Assembly: GCF_018304965.1 (NCBI RefSeq)
Contig: NZ_JAGQED010000003.1
Coordinates: forward strand, 212,364 to 276,363
Length of the DNA stretch: 64,000 nucleotides
Direction of reading: 5' to 3'
DNA from: Collimonas antrihumi
GTDB taxonomy: Bacteria; Pseudomonadota; Gammaproteobacteria; Burkholderiales; Burkholderiaceae_D
Position numbers and translations under genes: made by a program. Below are positions 26,529-36,143 of the stretch, piece after piece; position 1 is the stretch's first letter; every line of letters starts with the position of its first letter. Under the pieces are notes generated by a model. That model worked only from the letters and a program-made list of their open reading frames with translations. It did no database searches and was not told the origin of the DNA.

Positions 26529-28205
26529 ATGATGAAAATAAGTCCCCTGGCCGGTAAGCCGGCGCCATTGGCATTATTGGCCGATGTGCCCAGGCTGGTC
26601 ACAGCGTATTTCACAAATGTCCCGGATCCGGAAATTCCGGACCAGCGCGTTGCCTTCGGTACTTCGGGGCATCGTGGGTCCTCCCTCGCGCATAGCTTTA
26701 ACGAAGCGCATGTACTCGCCATCACGCAAGCCATTTGCGCCTATCGCAGCAAACAGGGCATCAACGGCCCGCTGTTCCTCGGCATCGACACCCATGCGCT
26801 GTCGGTTCCTGCTTGCGCCAGCGCGCTCGAGGTGTTGGCCGCCAACGGTGTAGACGTGATGTTGGCAGAGGGCGACGAATACACGCCGACGCCGGCAATT
26901 TCGCACGCCATTCTCAGATACAACAAAGGCCGCAGCAGCGGCTTTGCCGACGGTGTCGTGATTACTCCTTCGCACAATCCGCCGGAAGACGGCGGCTTCA
27001 AGTACAACCCGCCGAATGGCGGCGCCGCCGATACCGATGTCACCGGCTGGATCGAGGCCGCAGCCAATGCTCATCTGAAAAATGCGCTCAAGGATGTCAA
27101 GAGAATGCCGTTGGAGAAGGCGCTGCGTCTGGCCACCACGCATCGCTACGACTATCTCAACACCTATGTGAACGAGCTCGACCAGGTAATCGATATGGCG
27201 GTAATCCGCGACGCCGGCATTCATCTCGGTGTCGATCCGCTGGGCGGAGCCGGCGCGCATTACTGGGAACGGATAGGTGAACGTTACGGGTTGAACCTGA
27301 CCGTGGTCAGCGACGAAGTCGATCCGACTTTCCGTTTCATGACAGTAGATTGGGATGGCAGGATTCGCATGGATCCGTCGTCGTCCTACGCCATGCAGCG
27401 CCTGCTTGGAATGAAGGATCGTTACGATATTGCCTTTGCCTGCGATACCGATCATGACCGCCACGGCATCGTCACAAAAAGTGCCGGGCTGCTGCCGGCT
27501 AATCATTATCTGGCGGTTGCTGTCGACTATCTGTTCCAGCACCGCACCTTATGGTCGAAGGATGCCAGCGTCGGCAAGACGGTTGTCAGCAGTCAGATCA
27601 TCGATCGCATCAGCGCCAGGCTGAATCGCAAGCTGTATGAAGTGCCGGCCGGTTTCAAATGGTTCGCCGGCGGCTTGAGCGACGGTTCACTCGGTTTTGG
27701 CGGCGAAGAGAGCGCCGGCGCCACTTTTCTGCGGCTTGATGGCTCGGTCTGGACTACCGACAAGGATGGCCTGGCGCCAGCCTTGCTGGCGGCGGAGATC
27801 ACGGCACGCAGCGGCCGCGATCCCGGCGAGGTTTACCGTAAACTGGCTGCCGAGCTGGGTGATCCTGTCAGCACCAGGGTTGAAGCCAGTGCCACGCCGG
27901 CGCAGAAAAAAATGCTGTCGGCATTATCGCCACAGCAAGTGCAGCGCGATGAGCTGGCCGGCGAAAAAATCCAGGATATTCTCACCACGGCGCCAGGCAA
28001 CCAGGCTGCCATAGGCGGATTGAAGGTGGTGACGGCAGGCGGCTGGTTTGCCGCCCGGCCGTCAGGCACGGAAGATATCTACAAGATCTACGCCGAAAGT
28101 TTTCACGGCGAGGATCATTTGCAGCGCATCGTGCAAGAGGCGCAGGCGATTGTCGATGCCGCTCTGGCAGACAGTTCGCATTCTTTGGATGTAACTAAAA
28201 CATGA
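26529..28205 (+). CDS. pgm: Phosphoglucomutase (alpha-D-glucose phosphate specific)
   Basis: A 558-residue Pgm converting glucose-6-phosphate to glucose-1-phosphate. It shows F-G-T-S-G-H-R-G-S-S near 50, the phosphoserine loop T-P-S-H-N-P-P-E-D-G-G near 150, the metal loop D-T-D-H-D-R-H-G near 310, the sugar loop G-G-E-E-S-A-G-A near 400 and R-P-S-G-T-E-D near 518. I start at ATG 26529, five bases after AGGA; an in-frame start at 26505 lacks a site. The end overlaps the next gene by 4 bases. Its product feeds UDP-glucose and so the nearby glucan synthase. Confidence 0.92.
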   Translation: MMKISPLAGKPAPLALLADVPRLVTAYFTNVPDPEIPDQRVAFGTSGHRGSSLAHSFNEAHVLAITQAICAYRSKQGINGPLFLGIDTHALSVPACASALEVLAANGVDVMLAEGDEYTPTPAISHAILRYNKGRSSGFADGVVITPSHNPPEDGGFKYNPPNGGAADTDVTGWIEAAANAHLKNALKDVKRMPLEKALRLATTHRYDYLNTYVNELDQVIDMAVIRDAGIHLGVDPLGGAGAHYWERIGERYGLNLTVVSDEVDPTFRFMTVDWDGRIRMDPSSSYAMQRLLGMKDRYDIAFACDTDHDRHGIVTKSAGLLPANHYLAVAVDYLFQHRTLWSKDASVGKTVVSSQIIDRISARLNRKLYEVPAGFKWFAGGLSDGSLGFGGEESAGATFLRLDGSVWTTDKDGLAPALLAAEITARSGRDPGEVYRKLAAELGDPVSTRVEASATPAQKKMLSALSPQQVQRDELAGEKIQDILTTAPGNQAAIGGLKVVTAGGWFAARPSGTEDIYKIYAESFHGEDHLQRIVQEAQAIVDAALADSSHSLDVTKT

Positions 28206-29512
28206 ACCGCAAAGCGCTGACGACAGTAGCCGAACTGGACATGCTGCAGCGCGAATCATTCAGTTATTTCATGCACGAGACCAATCTGGAAAGCGGCCTG
28301 GTGATCGACAAGACCGCACTTGGCTGGCCTGCCAGCATTGCCGCGGTGGGGCTGGCGCTTGCGGCGTATCCGGTGGCGATCGAACGCGGTTTCATCAAGC
28401 GTGCGGAGGCAGTCAAACGGGTATTGAGGACTTTGCGATTTTTCTGGAACAGCCCGCAAGGAACGGAGGCGGATGCCACCGGCTATCGGGGTTTCTACTA
28501 TCATTTCCTGGATATGAAAACCGGCCGCCGGGCCTGGCAATGCGAACTGTCCACGATCGACACTACTTTTTTCGTGGCAGGAGCCTTGACGGCAGGCAGC
28601 TATTTCGACGATCAGGCTAGTGCTGACGAAGGAGAAATCCGCAGGCTGGCCGAAGCGCTTTATCTGCGTGTCGACTGGCCATGGGCGCAGAATGGCGGCG
28701 AGGCGGTATCCATGGGATGGAAACCGGAGTCCGGGTTTCTGGCCAACCGCTGGGACGGCTATGACGAGGCGCTGCTGTTGTACATCCTCGGGCTGGGTTC
28801 GCCGTCGCATCCTTTGCCTGCAGATAGTTACTCCGATTGGACCTCGGCTTATCAGTGGCAGCGTAGCTACGGCTACGATTATTTTTATTCCGGCTCCATG
28901 TTTACGCATCAGCTGTCGCATATATGGGTGGATTTTCGCGGCATACAAGACGGCCCCATGCGCGGGAAAGGCATCGACTATTTCGAAAACAGCCGCCGCG
29001 CCACACTGGTCCAACAGCAATATGCGATCGCCAATCCCGGTGGTTTCGCCGGTTATGGTGAATATTGCTGGGGCATTACCGCAAGCGACGGCCCCGGCCC
29101 GGCGACACTCGATGTCAATGGCGTAAAGCGGGAGTTCTTTGACTATGTGGCGCGCGGCGTACCGCACGGTCCCGATGACGGCACCATTGCGCCATGGGTA
29201 GTGGTAGCTTCGCTGCCATTTGCGCCAGAAATCGTCTTGCCGACCATCGATTATTTTGTGCATCAGGTCGATCTGAAAACCGGCAACCCTTATGGTTTCA
29301 AGGCGACATTCAATCCAAGCTTCCCATGTAACTGCGCTAACCCCTACGGTTGGGTATCGCCCTGGCACTTCGGCATCGACCAGGGACCGATCATCCTGAT
29401 GATAGAGAACTATCGCAGTGAAATGCTCTGGCGTCTGACGCGGAATTGTCCCTATATCAGAAACGGTTTGCAGCGTGCCGGTTTTAGCGGCGGCTGGTTA
29501 GGAGCGCAGTAG
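28202..29512 (+). CDS. Glycoamylase-like protein, GH144-type (endo-beta-1,2-glucanase family)
   Basis: A 436-residue protein of the glycoamylase-like family (PF10091), the fold of GH144 endo-beta-1,2-glucanases. It shows E-S-F-S-Y-F near 18, D-T-T-F-F-V-A-G near 120, [18 protein letters not shown] near 178 and [10 protein letters not shown] near 240. No signal peptide is visible, so it is probably cytoplasmic. It is translationally coupled to pgm, and its end overlaps the convergent transketolase by 15 bases. Proximity to a cyclic beta-1,2-glucan synthase supports action on beta-1,2-glucan; this is inference. Confidence 0.75.
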   Translation: MNRKALTTVAELDMLQRESFSYFMHETNLESGLVIDKTALGWPASIAAVGLALAAYPVAIERGFIKRAEAVKRVLRTLRFFWNSPQGTEADATGYRGFYYHFLDMKTGRRAWQCELSTIDTTFFVAGALTAGSYFDDQASADEGEIRRLAEALYLRVDWPWAQNGGEAVSMGWKPESGFLANRWDGYDEALLLYILGLGSPSHPLPADSYSDWTSAYQWQRSYGYDYFYSGSMFTHQLSHIWVDFRGIQDGPMRGKGIDYFENSRRATLVQQQYAIANPGGFAGYGEYCWGITASDGPGPATLDVNGVKREFFDYVARGVPHGPDDGTIAPWVVVASLPFAPEIVLPTIDYFVHQVDLKTGNPYGFKATFNPSFPCNCANPYGWVSPWHFGIDQGPIILMIENYRSEMLWRLTRNCPYIRNGLQRAGFSGGWLGAQ

Positions 29513-31573
29513 GGCGAGGGCGCGCTGGCACACGTTGTCGACGGTAAAGCCATATTCGCGCATCACGACCTCACCCGCAGCCGAGGCGCCAAAATGATCT
29601 ATCGCCAGCACGTCGCCATGATCGCCGACATAGCGATGCCAGCCTTGCGCCACGCCGGCTTCCACCGCCAGTTTTGCGCCAATTGCCGGCGACAGCACCG
29701 AGTCGCGATATGTCTGCGGCTGTTCGTCGAACAGTTCCCAGCTCGGCATCGAGACAATCCGCACCTGGATGTTTTGCGCCAGTAATTGTAGTCGCGCTGC
29801 CACGATCAGCCCGACTTCCGAGCCGCTCGCAATCAGGATCAGGTCCGGTTTGCCGTCAGGAGCGTCGGCCAGGATATAGGCGCCACGCCGCAACTCTTCG
29901 GCCGGTGCAAATTGGCTGCGATCCAAGGTTGGAACGTTCTGCCGCGTCAGCACCAGTGCCACCGGCCGCTCATGCGATTGCACTGCTACCCGCCAGGCAA
30001 TCGCGGTTTCGTTGGCATCTGCCGGACGCAGCACGATCAGGTTGGGGAGCGCACGCAAGCTGGCAAGTTGTTCTACTGGTTGATGGGTGCCGCCGTCTTC
30101 GCCCAGCGCGATGCTGTCATGGGTAAACACATAGACTACCTGCAGGCCCATGAGAGCGGCAAGGCGGATGGCCGGCCGCATGTAATCGGAAAAAACCAGG
30201 AAAGTGGCGCCGAACGGCAGCGTGCCGCCGTGAGCCGCCATGCCGTTGATAATCGCGCCCATGGCAAGTTCGCGTACGCCAAAGTGCAGGTTGCGGCCGG
30301 CATAACTCCAGCCGCCACCGTCGGAACCTTGTCTGTCGCCGGCAATGATGTCGGCAGGCTCGAAATCCCCCAATCCTTTCAACGCGGTATAAGTCGAAGG
30401 ATCGAGATCCGCTGAGCCGCCGATCAGTGCCGGCAGATGCGCGGCGATTGCGTTCATGACTTTGCCCGATGCGACCCGTGTCGCCATGCCTTTGGCGTCT
30501 GCAGGGAATTGCGGGATATCTGCATCCCAGCCGGCAGGCAAGGCTGCCGCTCCACCTTGTATAAGTTGCTGCAGTTCCAAGGCGAGTTCCGGGAATTGTT
30601 GCTGATAGACGGCGAATTTTTCGTGCCAGGCCGATTCGCTTTTTTGCCCCGATTCACCGGCTTCGAGAAAATGTGCAGCGGCGGCTTCGGGAATATAAAA
30701 CGACGGCTGCTCCGGCCAGCCCAGCTTCTGTTTTGTCAGGCGCAGCTCTTCGACGCCGAGCGGGGAACCGTGTGCTTCGAAACTGTCTTGCTTGTTGGGT
30801 GAGCCGTAACCGAGATGGGTGCGCACCAGTATCAGGGAGGGCCGCCCGGTTTCGCCGCGTGCGGCGTCCAGCGCACGCGCTATCGACGCCAGATTGTTAC
30901 CGTCTTCTATTATCTGCGTGTGCCAGCCATAGGCATCGAAACGACGTGCCCGATCCTCGGTAAAAGTGATATCGGTGCCGGCGGAGAGGGTCACCCGATT
31001 GTCGTCGTACAGGTAAATCAGTTTGCCTAACTGCAGATGGCCGGCCAGCGACGCGGCTTCCGAGGCGATGCCTTCCATCAGGTCGCCGTCGCTCACGATG
31101 CCGTAGGTAAAATGATTGACGATATCCAGATCGCCGCGATTGTAGCGCGCGGCCAGGTTGGCTTCCGCCATCGCCATGCCGACACCGTTGGCAAAACCCT
31201 GGCCGAGCGGACCGGTGGTGACTTCAACGCCAGGTGTCAAGCCCCGTTCCGGATGGCCCGGTGTGCGGCTGCCCCACTGGCGAAAATGCTGGAGCTCGGC
31301 TAGCGGCAGGTCATAACCGGTGAGATGCAACAGGCTGTACAGCAAGGCAGAACCGTGGCCCGCCGAGAGTACGAAACGATCGCGGTCGAACCAGCGGGGA
31401 TTGGCGGGGTGGTGCTTGAGAAACTGCGTCCACAGCACGTACGCCATCGGCGCCGCGCCCAGCGGCAATCCTGGATGGCCGCTGTTGGCTTGCTGGACAG
31501 CGTCGACCGACAGGAAGCGCAGGGTGTTGACGCACAATTCGTCGAGTGCGGAGGTGGAAAGCGTCGAGCTCAT
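29498..31573 (-). CDS. tkt: Transketolase
   Basis: A 691-residue thiamine-diphosphate enzyme of the pentose phosphate pathway. Motifs are [14 protein letters not shown] near 32, the thiamine site S-D-G-D-L-M-E-G near 160 and D-D-N-R-V-T-L near 190, and [18 protein letters not shown] near 475. ATG 31573 has AAGGAG six bases upstream on the reverse strand, so the longer open frame to 31702 is not used. It may act together with the gnd product ribulose-5-phosphate. Confidence 0.93.
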   Translation of the reverse strand: MSSTLSTSALDELCVNTLRFLSVDAVQQANSGHPGLPLGAAPMAYVLWTQFLKHHPANPRWFDRDRFVLSAGHGSALLYSLLHLTGYDLPLAELQHFRQWGSRTPGHPERGLTPGVEVTTGPLGQGFANGVGMAMAEANLAARYNRGDLDIVNHFTYGIVSDGDLMEGIASEAASLAGHLQLGKLIYLYDDNRVTLSAGTDITFTEDRARRFDAYGWHTQIIEDGNNLASIARALDAARGETGRPSLILVRTHLGYGSPNKQDSFEAHGSPLGVEELRLTKQKLGWPEQPSFYIPEAAAAHFLEAGESGQKSESAWHEKFAVYQQQFPELALELQQLIQGGAAALPAGWDADIPQFPADAKGMATRVASGKVMNAIAAHLPALIGGSADLDPSTYTALKGLGDFEPADIIAGDRQGSDGGGWSYAGRNLHFGVRELAMGAIINGMAAHGGTLPFGATFLVFSDYMRPAIRLAALMGLQVVYVFTHDSIALGEDGGTHQPVEQLASLRALPNLIVLRPADANETAIAWRVAVQSHERPVALVLTRQNVPTLDRSQFAPAEELRRGAYILADAPDGKPDLILIASGSEVGLIVAARLQLLAQNIQVRIVSMPSWELFDEQPQTYRDSVLSPAIGAKLAVEAGVAQGWHRYVGDHGDVLAIDHFGASAAGEVVMREYGFTVDNVCQRALALLRS

Positions 31574-31973
31574 TTGGCAACTCCTTGCAGTCGGTGGGAG
31601 GATCTGAGGATCTTCTGATGTAATCCGAGGCAACGCACAATCAAAGAACGATAGCATTCTTTGCGGCGTCCATCGCCGGTTTAATGTAACTGCCAGTAGC
31701 ACGGGAATTTACGAATTTGAAAGAGTGGTGCTGGTATGTTTCCCGACCGCCAGCCCCGGTAGTCCGATATTTACACTTACGTCTCCCGATGAAATTGTTT
31801 GTAACGCAATCTCGTCTCCAAAGCAGGCGCAGCGTACTTATCGCTAAGCTTAAACCGCCAAGCTTCGGAGGCCGGGCGGGGAAGACAGGATAACTTTAGC
31901 CAATTGCGAAGCATTTATCTGTTCGCTAAGCCACATACGAAAGTTTATTTCTTTTTTTTTGAAGCGATGGCAC
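31574..31973. other. Gap between transketolase and glutathione S-transferase terminator
   Basis: About 400 bases with no supported gene. It holds the tkt promoter on the reverse strand. A run of nine T lies at 31952-31960 on the plus strand without a hairpin before it. Confidence 0.4.
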
Positions 31974-32003
31974 GAAAAAAACAGCCGGCCAAATTTGCCG
32001 GCT
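31974..32003 (-). terminator. Intrinsic terminator of the glutathione S-transferase gene
   Basis: On the reverse strand, directly after the stop, AGCCGGC and GCCGGCT (forward 31983-31989 and 31997-32003) pair around a 7-base loop and are followed by a T-run (forward A-run 31975-31981). Confidence 0.8.
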
Positions 32004-32621
32004 TCAGGATTTCGCGCGATACAAAGCGAGTTCTTCGGCCAGTGCCTTGGCGATGCTGGGGCGTTGCAGCTGCCGATCGAAATAAGCTTTGAGCTGAGGC
32101 CATTGCGCCAGATCGATGCCGCAGTACGGCGCCCAGTTAAGCACCGTGACCAGGTAGGCATCGGCAACGCTGAAACGGTCGAGCAGAAATTCGTGCGAAG
32201 TGAAATGTTCTTGCAGATGGCCGAGACGCAATGCCGCATGCTCGCGTGCGTAGGTCTTTACCGGCTCGGAGGCGTGCGGATCGAGCAGCGGGACGAACAA
32301 GGCTTTGTGCAGTTCAGTGCTGATGAACCCTAGCCATTGTTGCATCCTGGCGTGTTGCAGCCGGTCCGAAGGCGCCAGTTGCGCATCAGGGAAAAGTTCG
32401 GCGACGTAGGGCAGGATGGCAGTGTTCTCGCTCAACAGCGAGCCGTCGCCGGTACGTAATACAGGCACTTGCCCAAGTGCATTGATGGCGTAAAAATCGG
32501 CACCGTCCTGTAACTGCTTGAGCTTGGTATTGACCTGGATATAGTCGACTTTCGCATCTGCCTCGTAGAACGCAATCCGGGTTGCCATCGAGCAGGCGAG
32601 CGGGGAAAAGTACAGGTTCAT
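32004..32621 (-). CDS. Glutathione S-transferase (beta-class-like)
   Basis: A 205-residue cytosolic GST. The N-terminal thioredoxin-like domain begins M-N-L-Y-F-S-P-L-A-C-S with the Cys typical of bacterial beta-class enzymes, the G-Q-V-P-V-L cis-Pro turn near 52 and the glutathione-binding S-E-N-T-A-I near 65. The helical domain follows, with S-V-A-D-A-Y near 150. ATG 32621 has AGGAG upstream; the longer frame to 32642 is not needed. A TTGACC-N17-TATAGT promoter and the TetR operator lie just upstream, so it is the likely target of the divergent repressor. Confidence 0.88.
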   Translation of the reverse strand: MNLYFSPLACSMATRIAFYEADAKVDYIQVNTKLKQLQDGADFYAINALGQVPVLRTGDGSLLSENTAILPYVAELFPDAQLAPSDRLQHARMQQWLGFISTELHKALFVPLLDPHASEPVKTYAREHAALRLGHLQEHFTSHEFLLDRFSVADAYLVTVLNWAPYCGIDLAQWPQLKAYFDRQLQRPSIAKALAEELALYRAKS

Positions 32622-32645
32622 CTGAAATCTCCTTTTGGGCATTTA

Positions 32646-32680
32646 TTTTGTACTATAATGTACAAAAATACCTTGGTCAA
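32646..32680 (-). promoter_or_regulatory. GST promoter with TetR-type operator over the -10 box
   Basis: A perfect inverted repeat TTTTGTAC-TATAAT-GTACAAAA spans 32646-32667. On the reverse strand TTGACC (32675-32680) and TATAGT (32652-32657), 17 bases apart, form a near-consensus promoter for the GST gene, and the operator covers its -10. The same spacer also reads TATAAT on the plus strand, but I see no good -35 for tetR there. Confidence 0.72.
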
Positions 32681-32694
32681 TATTTTTATACCGT

Positions 32695-33327
32695 ATGGAA
32701 CAAAAAGAAAACAAGCGAGCCCGCGGCCGGCCGCGCGCCTATGATCCCGAGCAGGCATTTAATAGCGCGCGCGATGTGTTCTGGCATACCGGCTATGGCG
32801 GCAGTTCGCTGGACGACCTGAGCGCGGCCACTGGCATGAACCGGCCGAGCCTATACGCCGCGTTCGGCGACAAGCACGCGCTTTATTTGCAGACCCTGGA
32901 TCGTTACGTCGAGGCCAGCCGGCGCAAGATGGACCAGACCTTGGCCGCCGACCTGCCGTTGACGCAAGCTTTGCGCCAGATCTACCACCTGGCGCTGGCG
33001 ATGTATCTGCCGGCCGGCAGCGAGGCGCGTGGTTGTCTGCTGATCGGCACTGCGGCGACGCAAGCCGTGACGGATGCCGAAGTACGTGATCGCCTGGGGA
33101 ATGGCTTGCGCAGTTTTGATGCGGCTTTCGAGATACGCTTGCAGCGGGCGCTAGAGCAGGGAGAGCTCGATGCCGATGCTGAACCGGCGCTGCTGGCGAA
33201 GCTGGCATCGGCTGTTTTACATACGTTAGCGCTGCGCTCGCGTGCCGGCGATACGCGTGCATCGCTGGAGGAGACGGCAGATGCGGGGATCAAACTGATT
33301 TGCGGCAAGGCGGCCACAAAACGCTAG
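32695..33327 (+). CDS. TetR/AcrR family repressor
   Basis: A 210-residue TetR regulator. After a basic tail (K-R-A-R-G-R-P-R) comes the HTH domain, A-R-D-V-F-W-H-T-G-Y-G-G-S-S-L-D-D-L and G-M-N-R-P-S-L-Y-A-A-F-G-D-K near residues 27-62. The rest is the helical ligand domain with G-C-L-L-I-G-T-A-A near 115. It is divergent from the GST gene, whose promoter carries a matching palindrome, so it probably represses the GST and perhaps itself in response to an electrophile. The ligand is unknown. Confidence 0.88.
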   Translation: MEQKENKRARGRPRAYDPEQAFNSARDVFWHTGYGGSSLDDLSAATGMNRPSLYAAFGDKHALYLQTLDRYVEASRRKMDQTLAADLPLTQALRQIYHLALAMYLPAGSEARGCLLIGTAATQAVTDAEVRDRLGNGLRSFDAAFEIRLQRALEQGELDADAEPALLAKLASAVLHTLALRSRAGDTRASLEETADAGIKLICGKAATKR

Positions 33328-33400
33328 TTCTCGCGAGCGTTTGACATGCTTAATGCGTGGCCTGCACAGTCTGCATTGTCTAAAGACTTGTCTACTTCCT

Positions 33401-33408
33401 TGTATACA
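33401..33408. promoter_or_regulatory. TGTATACA palindrome upstream of the gamma-glutamyltransferase
   Basis: CTTGTATACATTG carries the same 8-bp palindromic core as the proposed MdcY site at 2007-2014, and lies 63 bases before the GGT start. It could be a site for an FCD-type GntR regulator. Confidence 0.3.
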
Positions 33409-33470
33409 TTGATTTTGACTTGCGACATCATATGTTCGTCACGCCGCATCGTTTATCGATAAGAGAGCAT

Positions 33471-35090
33471 ATGTTTACCTTCGACCCTAATCATTATCCC
33501 TACACCTCCCGCCGTAGCGCGGTGTATGCCAAACGCGGCATGGTCGCGACTTCGCAACCTTTGGCCGCGCAAGCCGGGCTGGCAGTGCTGCAAGCCGGCG
33601 GTAACGCCATCGATGCGGCGATCGCTGCCGCCGCCGCGTTGACGGTAGTTGAGCCGACTGCCAACGGTATCGGCGGCGACGCCTTTGCGCTGATCTGGCA
33701 CAAGGGCGAATTGCATGGTTTGAATGCCAGCGGCGCCGCGCCGCAGGCAATCTCCATCGATAAACTGCATGCGGCCGGGCATCAAAGCATGCCGAAGTAC
33801 GGCGCGCTGCCGGTCACCGTACCCGGTGCGCCGGGGGCATGGGCCAGCATGGCTGAACGTTTCGGCAAGCTGCCGCTGGAGCACTCCATGGCCGGCGCCA
33901 TCGCACTGGCGCAAGACGGCTATCCGGTATCGCCGATGGTGGCGTTTGCCTGGCAACAGGCATACAAATCATGTCGAGATGAGTTCGAGGGCGCTCATTT
34001 TCAGTCCTGGTTCGATACTTTCAGTGTGGCTGACGCAGGCGGCCGGGCGCCACGCGCCGGCGAAATCTGGCGTTCGCAAGGACATGCCGATACCTTGCGT
34101 GCGATCGCCGCCGACAATGGCGCCAGTTTCTACCGTGGCGCATTGGCTGAAAAGACTGCAGCCTTCGTGCGCGCCGCCGGCGGTTACTTGGACACTGCCG
34201 ACCTGGCGGCATATCAGCCGCAATGGGTGGCCCCGATCAGCAGCAACTACCGTGGTTACGATGTCTGGGAAATTCCACCTAACGGCCACGGCCTGGTAGC
34301 GTTGCTGGCCTTGAATATCCTGAAAGGCTTCGACTTCGGCGAACGCGATACCTTGCAGACCTATCACCGTCAGATCGAAGCCATCAAGCTGGCTTATGCC
34401 GACGGCCTGGCGCATATCGCCGACAGCGGGCACATGCGGGTAGCGGTCGAGGATCTGCTGTCTGATGCTTATGCCGATGAGCGGCGCCAACTGATCGGCG
34501 CGCGCGCGACGTTGCCAGTGGCCGGCCAGCCGTCGCGCGGCGGCACCGTGTACCTGAGCACCGCCGATAATGAAGGCAACATGGTATCTTTTATCCAGAG
34601 CAACTACATGGGCTTCGGCTCAGGGCTGGTGGTGCCGGGAACCGGCATCGCCTTGCATAACCGCGGTAACAATTTCACGCTCGATGCAGCCCATCCGAAT
34701 TGCCTGGCGCCGGGCAAGCGGCCTTATCACACCATCATCCCGGGTTTTTTGACCAAGGACGGCCACGCGGTCGGCCCGTTCGGCGTGATGGGCGCCTTCA
34801 TGCAGCCGCAGGGACATGTGCAGATGGTCATGAACACGGTGGACTTCGGCCTCAATCCGCAATCCTCGCTCGACGCTCCGCGCTGGGAATGGGAGAGCGG
34901 CAATAATGTCAGCATCGAGCATACCAATGCCGAGCACATATTCCGCGGCTTGCGCGGCCTCGGGCACGAGGTGTCGTGGTCGGCCAATCAACTCGGTTTC
35001 GGCCGCGGCCAGATCATCTGGCGCGATCAGAACGGTGTGTTATGCGGCGGCACCGAGCCACGTACTGACGGATGTGTGGCGGCTTGGTAG
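33471..35090 (+). CDS. ggt: Gamma-glutamyltransferase family protein (cytosolic type)
   Basis: A 539-residue Ntn-hydrolase precursor from ATG 33471 (in-frame starts at 33420 and 33432 are less likely). Family features: G-M-V-A-T-S-Q-P-L-A-A-Q-A-G near 22, G-G-N-A-I-D-A-A-I-A near 42, T-A-N-G-I-G-G-D near 63 and the self-cleavage site before G-G-T-V-Y-L-S near 355, where Thr becomes the nucleophile. F-G-S-G-L-V-V-P-G-T-G near 382 binds substrate. No signal peptide is present, so unlike classical periplasmic GGT it should stay in the cytoplasm, acting on gamma-glutamyl or acyl amides. Its end faces the LysR gene across 18 bases. Confidence 0.87.
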   Translation: MFTFDPNHYPYTSRRSAVYAKRGMVATSQPLAAQAGLAVLQAGGNAIDAAIAAAAALTVVEPTANGIGGDAFALIWHKGELHGLNASGAAPQAISIDKLHAAGHQSMPKYGALPVTVPGAPGAWASMAERFGKLPLEHSMAGAIALAQDGYPVSPMVAFAWQQAYKSCRDEFEGAHFQSWFDTFSVADAGGRAPRAGEIWRSQGHADTLRAIAADNGASFYRGALAEKTAAFVRAAGGYLDTADLAAYQPQWVAPISSNYRGYDVWEIPPNGHGLVALLALNILKGFDFGERDTLQTYHRQIEAIKLAYADGLAHIADSGHMRVAVEDLLSDAYADERRQLIGARATLPVAGQPSRGGTVYLSTADNEGNMVSFIQSNYMGFGSGLVVPGTGIALHNRGNNFTLDAAHPNCLAPGKRPYHTIIPGFLTKDGHAVGPFGVMGAFMQPQGHVQMVMNTVDFGLNPQSSLDAPRWEWESGNNVSIEHTNAEHIFRGLRGLGHEVSWSANQLGFGRGQIIWRDQNGVLCGGTEPRTDGCVAAW

Positions 35091-35108
35091 TTATCTGCGA
35101 AATCTCTA

Positions 35109-36032
35109 TTACGCAGCTTGCGCAGCGGGCGCCAACTCTGCCGCAATAAAATCCACGAACGCGCGAATCCGGTTCGACATCTGATGACGCTGTGAATAGA
35201 CTGCAAAAATATCTGCATTGGGCGTCTCGCAATTAGACAGCACCTGAACCAGCTTGCCATCCTGCAGATATTGTTTCACATCCCATTCGGCGCGCAACAA
35301 AATGCCATGGTCATCCAAAGCCCATTTCACTGCGATTTCGCCATCGTTGGTTGTCAGGTTGCCGCGGATCTTCACGGTCTCCGTTTTCCTGGCCGCTCCG
35401 CTTCCGGTCGTCAGGCGCCATACGCCATACGCTTCATCTCCTTGCCGGATACCGATGCAATTGTGCTTCGCCAGATCGTGCGGAGTGATTGGCGTGCCGC
35501 GTCGCGCCAGGTAAGCCGGTGTTGCGCATAACACTCGGCGATTGGGGGCTAGACGCCGCGCGACGACTCGTGTATCCGGCGGCTCGCCGAATCGGATGCA
35601 GACGTCGAATGTGTCGTCGGTTAGCGGCGGCGGCATAACCGACAGCTGTAGTTGCACCGATACTTGCGGATAAGCGGCGACGAATTTAGAGATCGCCGGC
35701 GCCACATGGCTTCGCCCGAACCCAAGCGTTGCGTTGACACGCAACAGACCCTCCGGCCGCTTCTTGGCGCTGCCAAGCAACTCCGAAAGTTCGTTGATTT
35801 CGTCCAGAATCCGGCGTGCATGTTCCAGGTAAAGCTCGCCCTCCGGTGTCAACATCATCCGCCGAGTCGTTCGATTAACCAGCGGCACGCCGGCCCGGCT
35901 CTCCATTTGCGTCAAATGCTTGCTGACTGCAGCTGCGGTCAGCCCTAGCTCACGGGCGGTAGCGCTCAGGCTTCCAGAAGCTGCAAGGGTTGAGAAAAAG
36001 CCCAAATCCGATGGCAGAACCGTATCTTGCAT
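35109..36032 (-). CDS. dmlR: LysR-family regulator of tartrate/D-malate use (DmlR-like)
   Basis: A 307-residue LysR regulator: HTH at residues 15-50 (G-S-L-S-A-T-A-R-E-L-G-L-T-A-A-A-V-S-K-H-L), then the periplasmic-binding-like effector domain (V-C-I-R-F-G-E near 145, R-V-L-C-A-T-P-A-Y-L near 168). Divergent from the tartrate/D-malate dehydrogenase gene across 111 bases, as dmlR is from dmlA in E. coli. It probably activates that gene and the downstream MFS carrier when substrate is present. Confidence 0.85.
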   Translation of the reverse strand: MQDTVLPSDLGFFSTLAASGSLSATARELGLTAAAVSKHLTQMESRAGVPLVNRTTRRMMLTPEGELYLEHARRILDEINELSELLGSAKKRPEGLLRVNATLGFGRSHVAPAISKFVAAYPQVSVQLQLSVMPPPLTDDTFDVCIRFGEPPDTRVVARRLAPNRRVLCATPAYLARRGTPITPHDLAKHNCIGIRQGDEAYGVWRLTTGSGAARKTETVKIRGNLTTNDGEIAVKWALDDHGILLRAEWDVKQYLQDGKLVQVLSNCETPNADIFAVYSQRHQMSNRIRAFVDFIAAELAPAAQAA

Positions 36033-36143
36033 GGCGTCTCACTTGTGAATAATAGTTAAGAATGCTTTAAGTTTAGCACCGGTTTTTGCCAAAAAACGTA
36101 GGTAAAGTGCAGTCACACCAAACATTCTTGAAAGGCAGGAGAC

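Noticed and set aside
31574..31702. Upstream extension of transketolase
   Set aside because: The start at 31573 has AAGGAG at ideal spacing and gives the normal family N-terminus.
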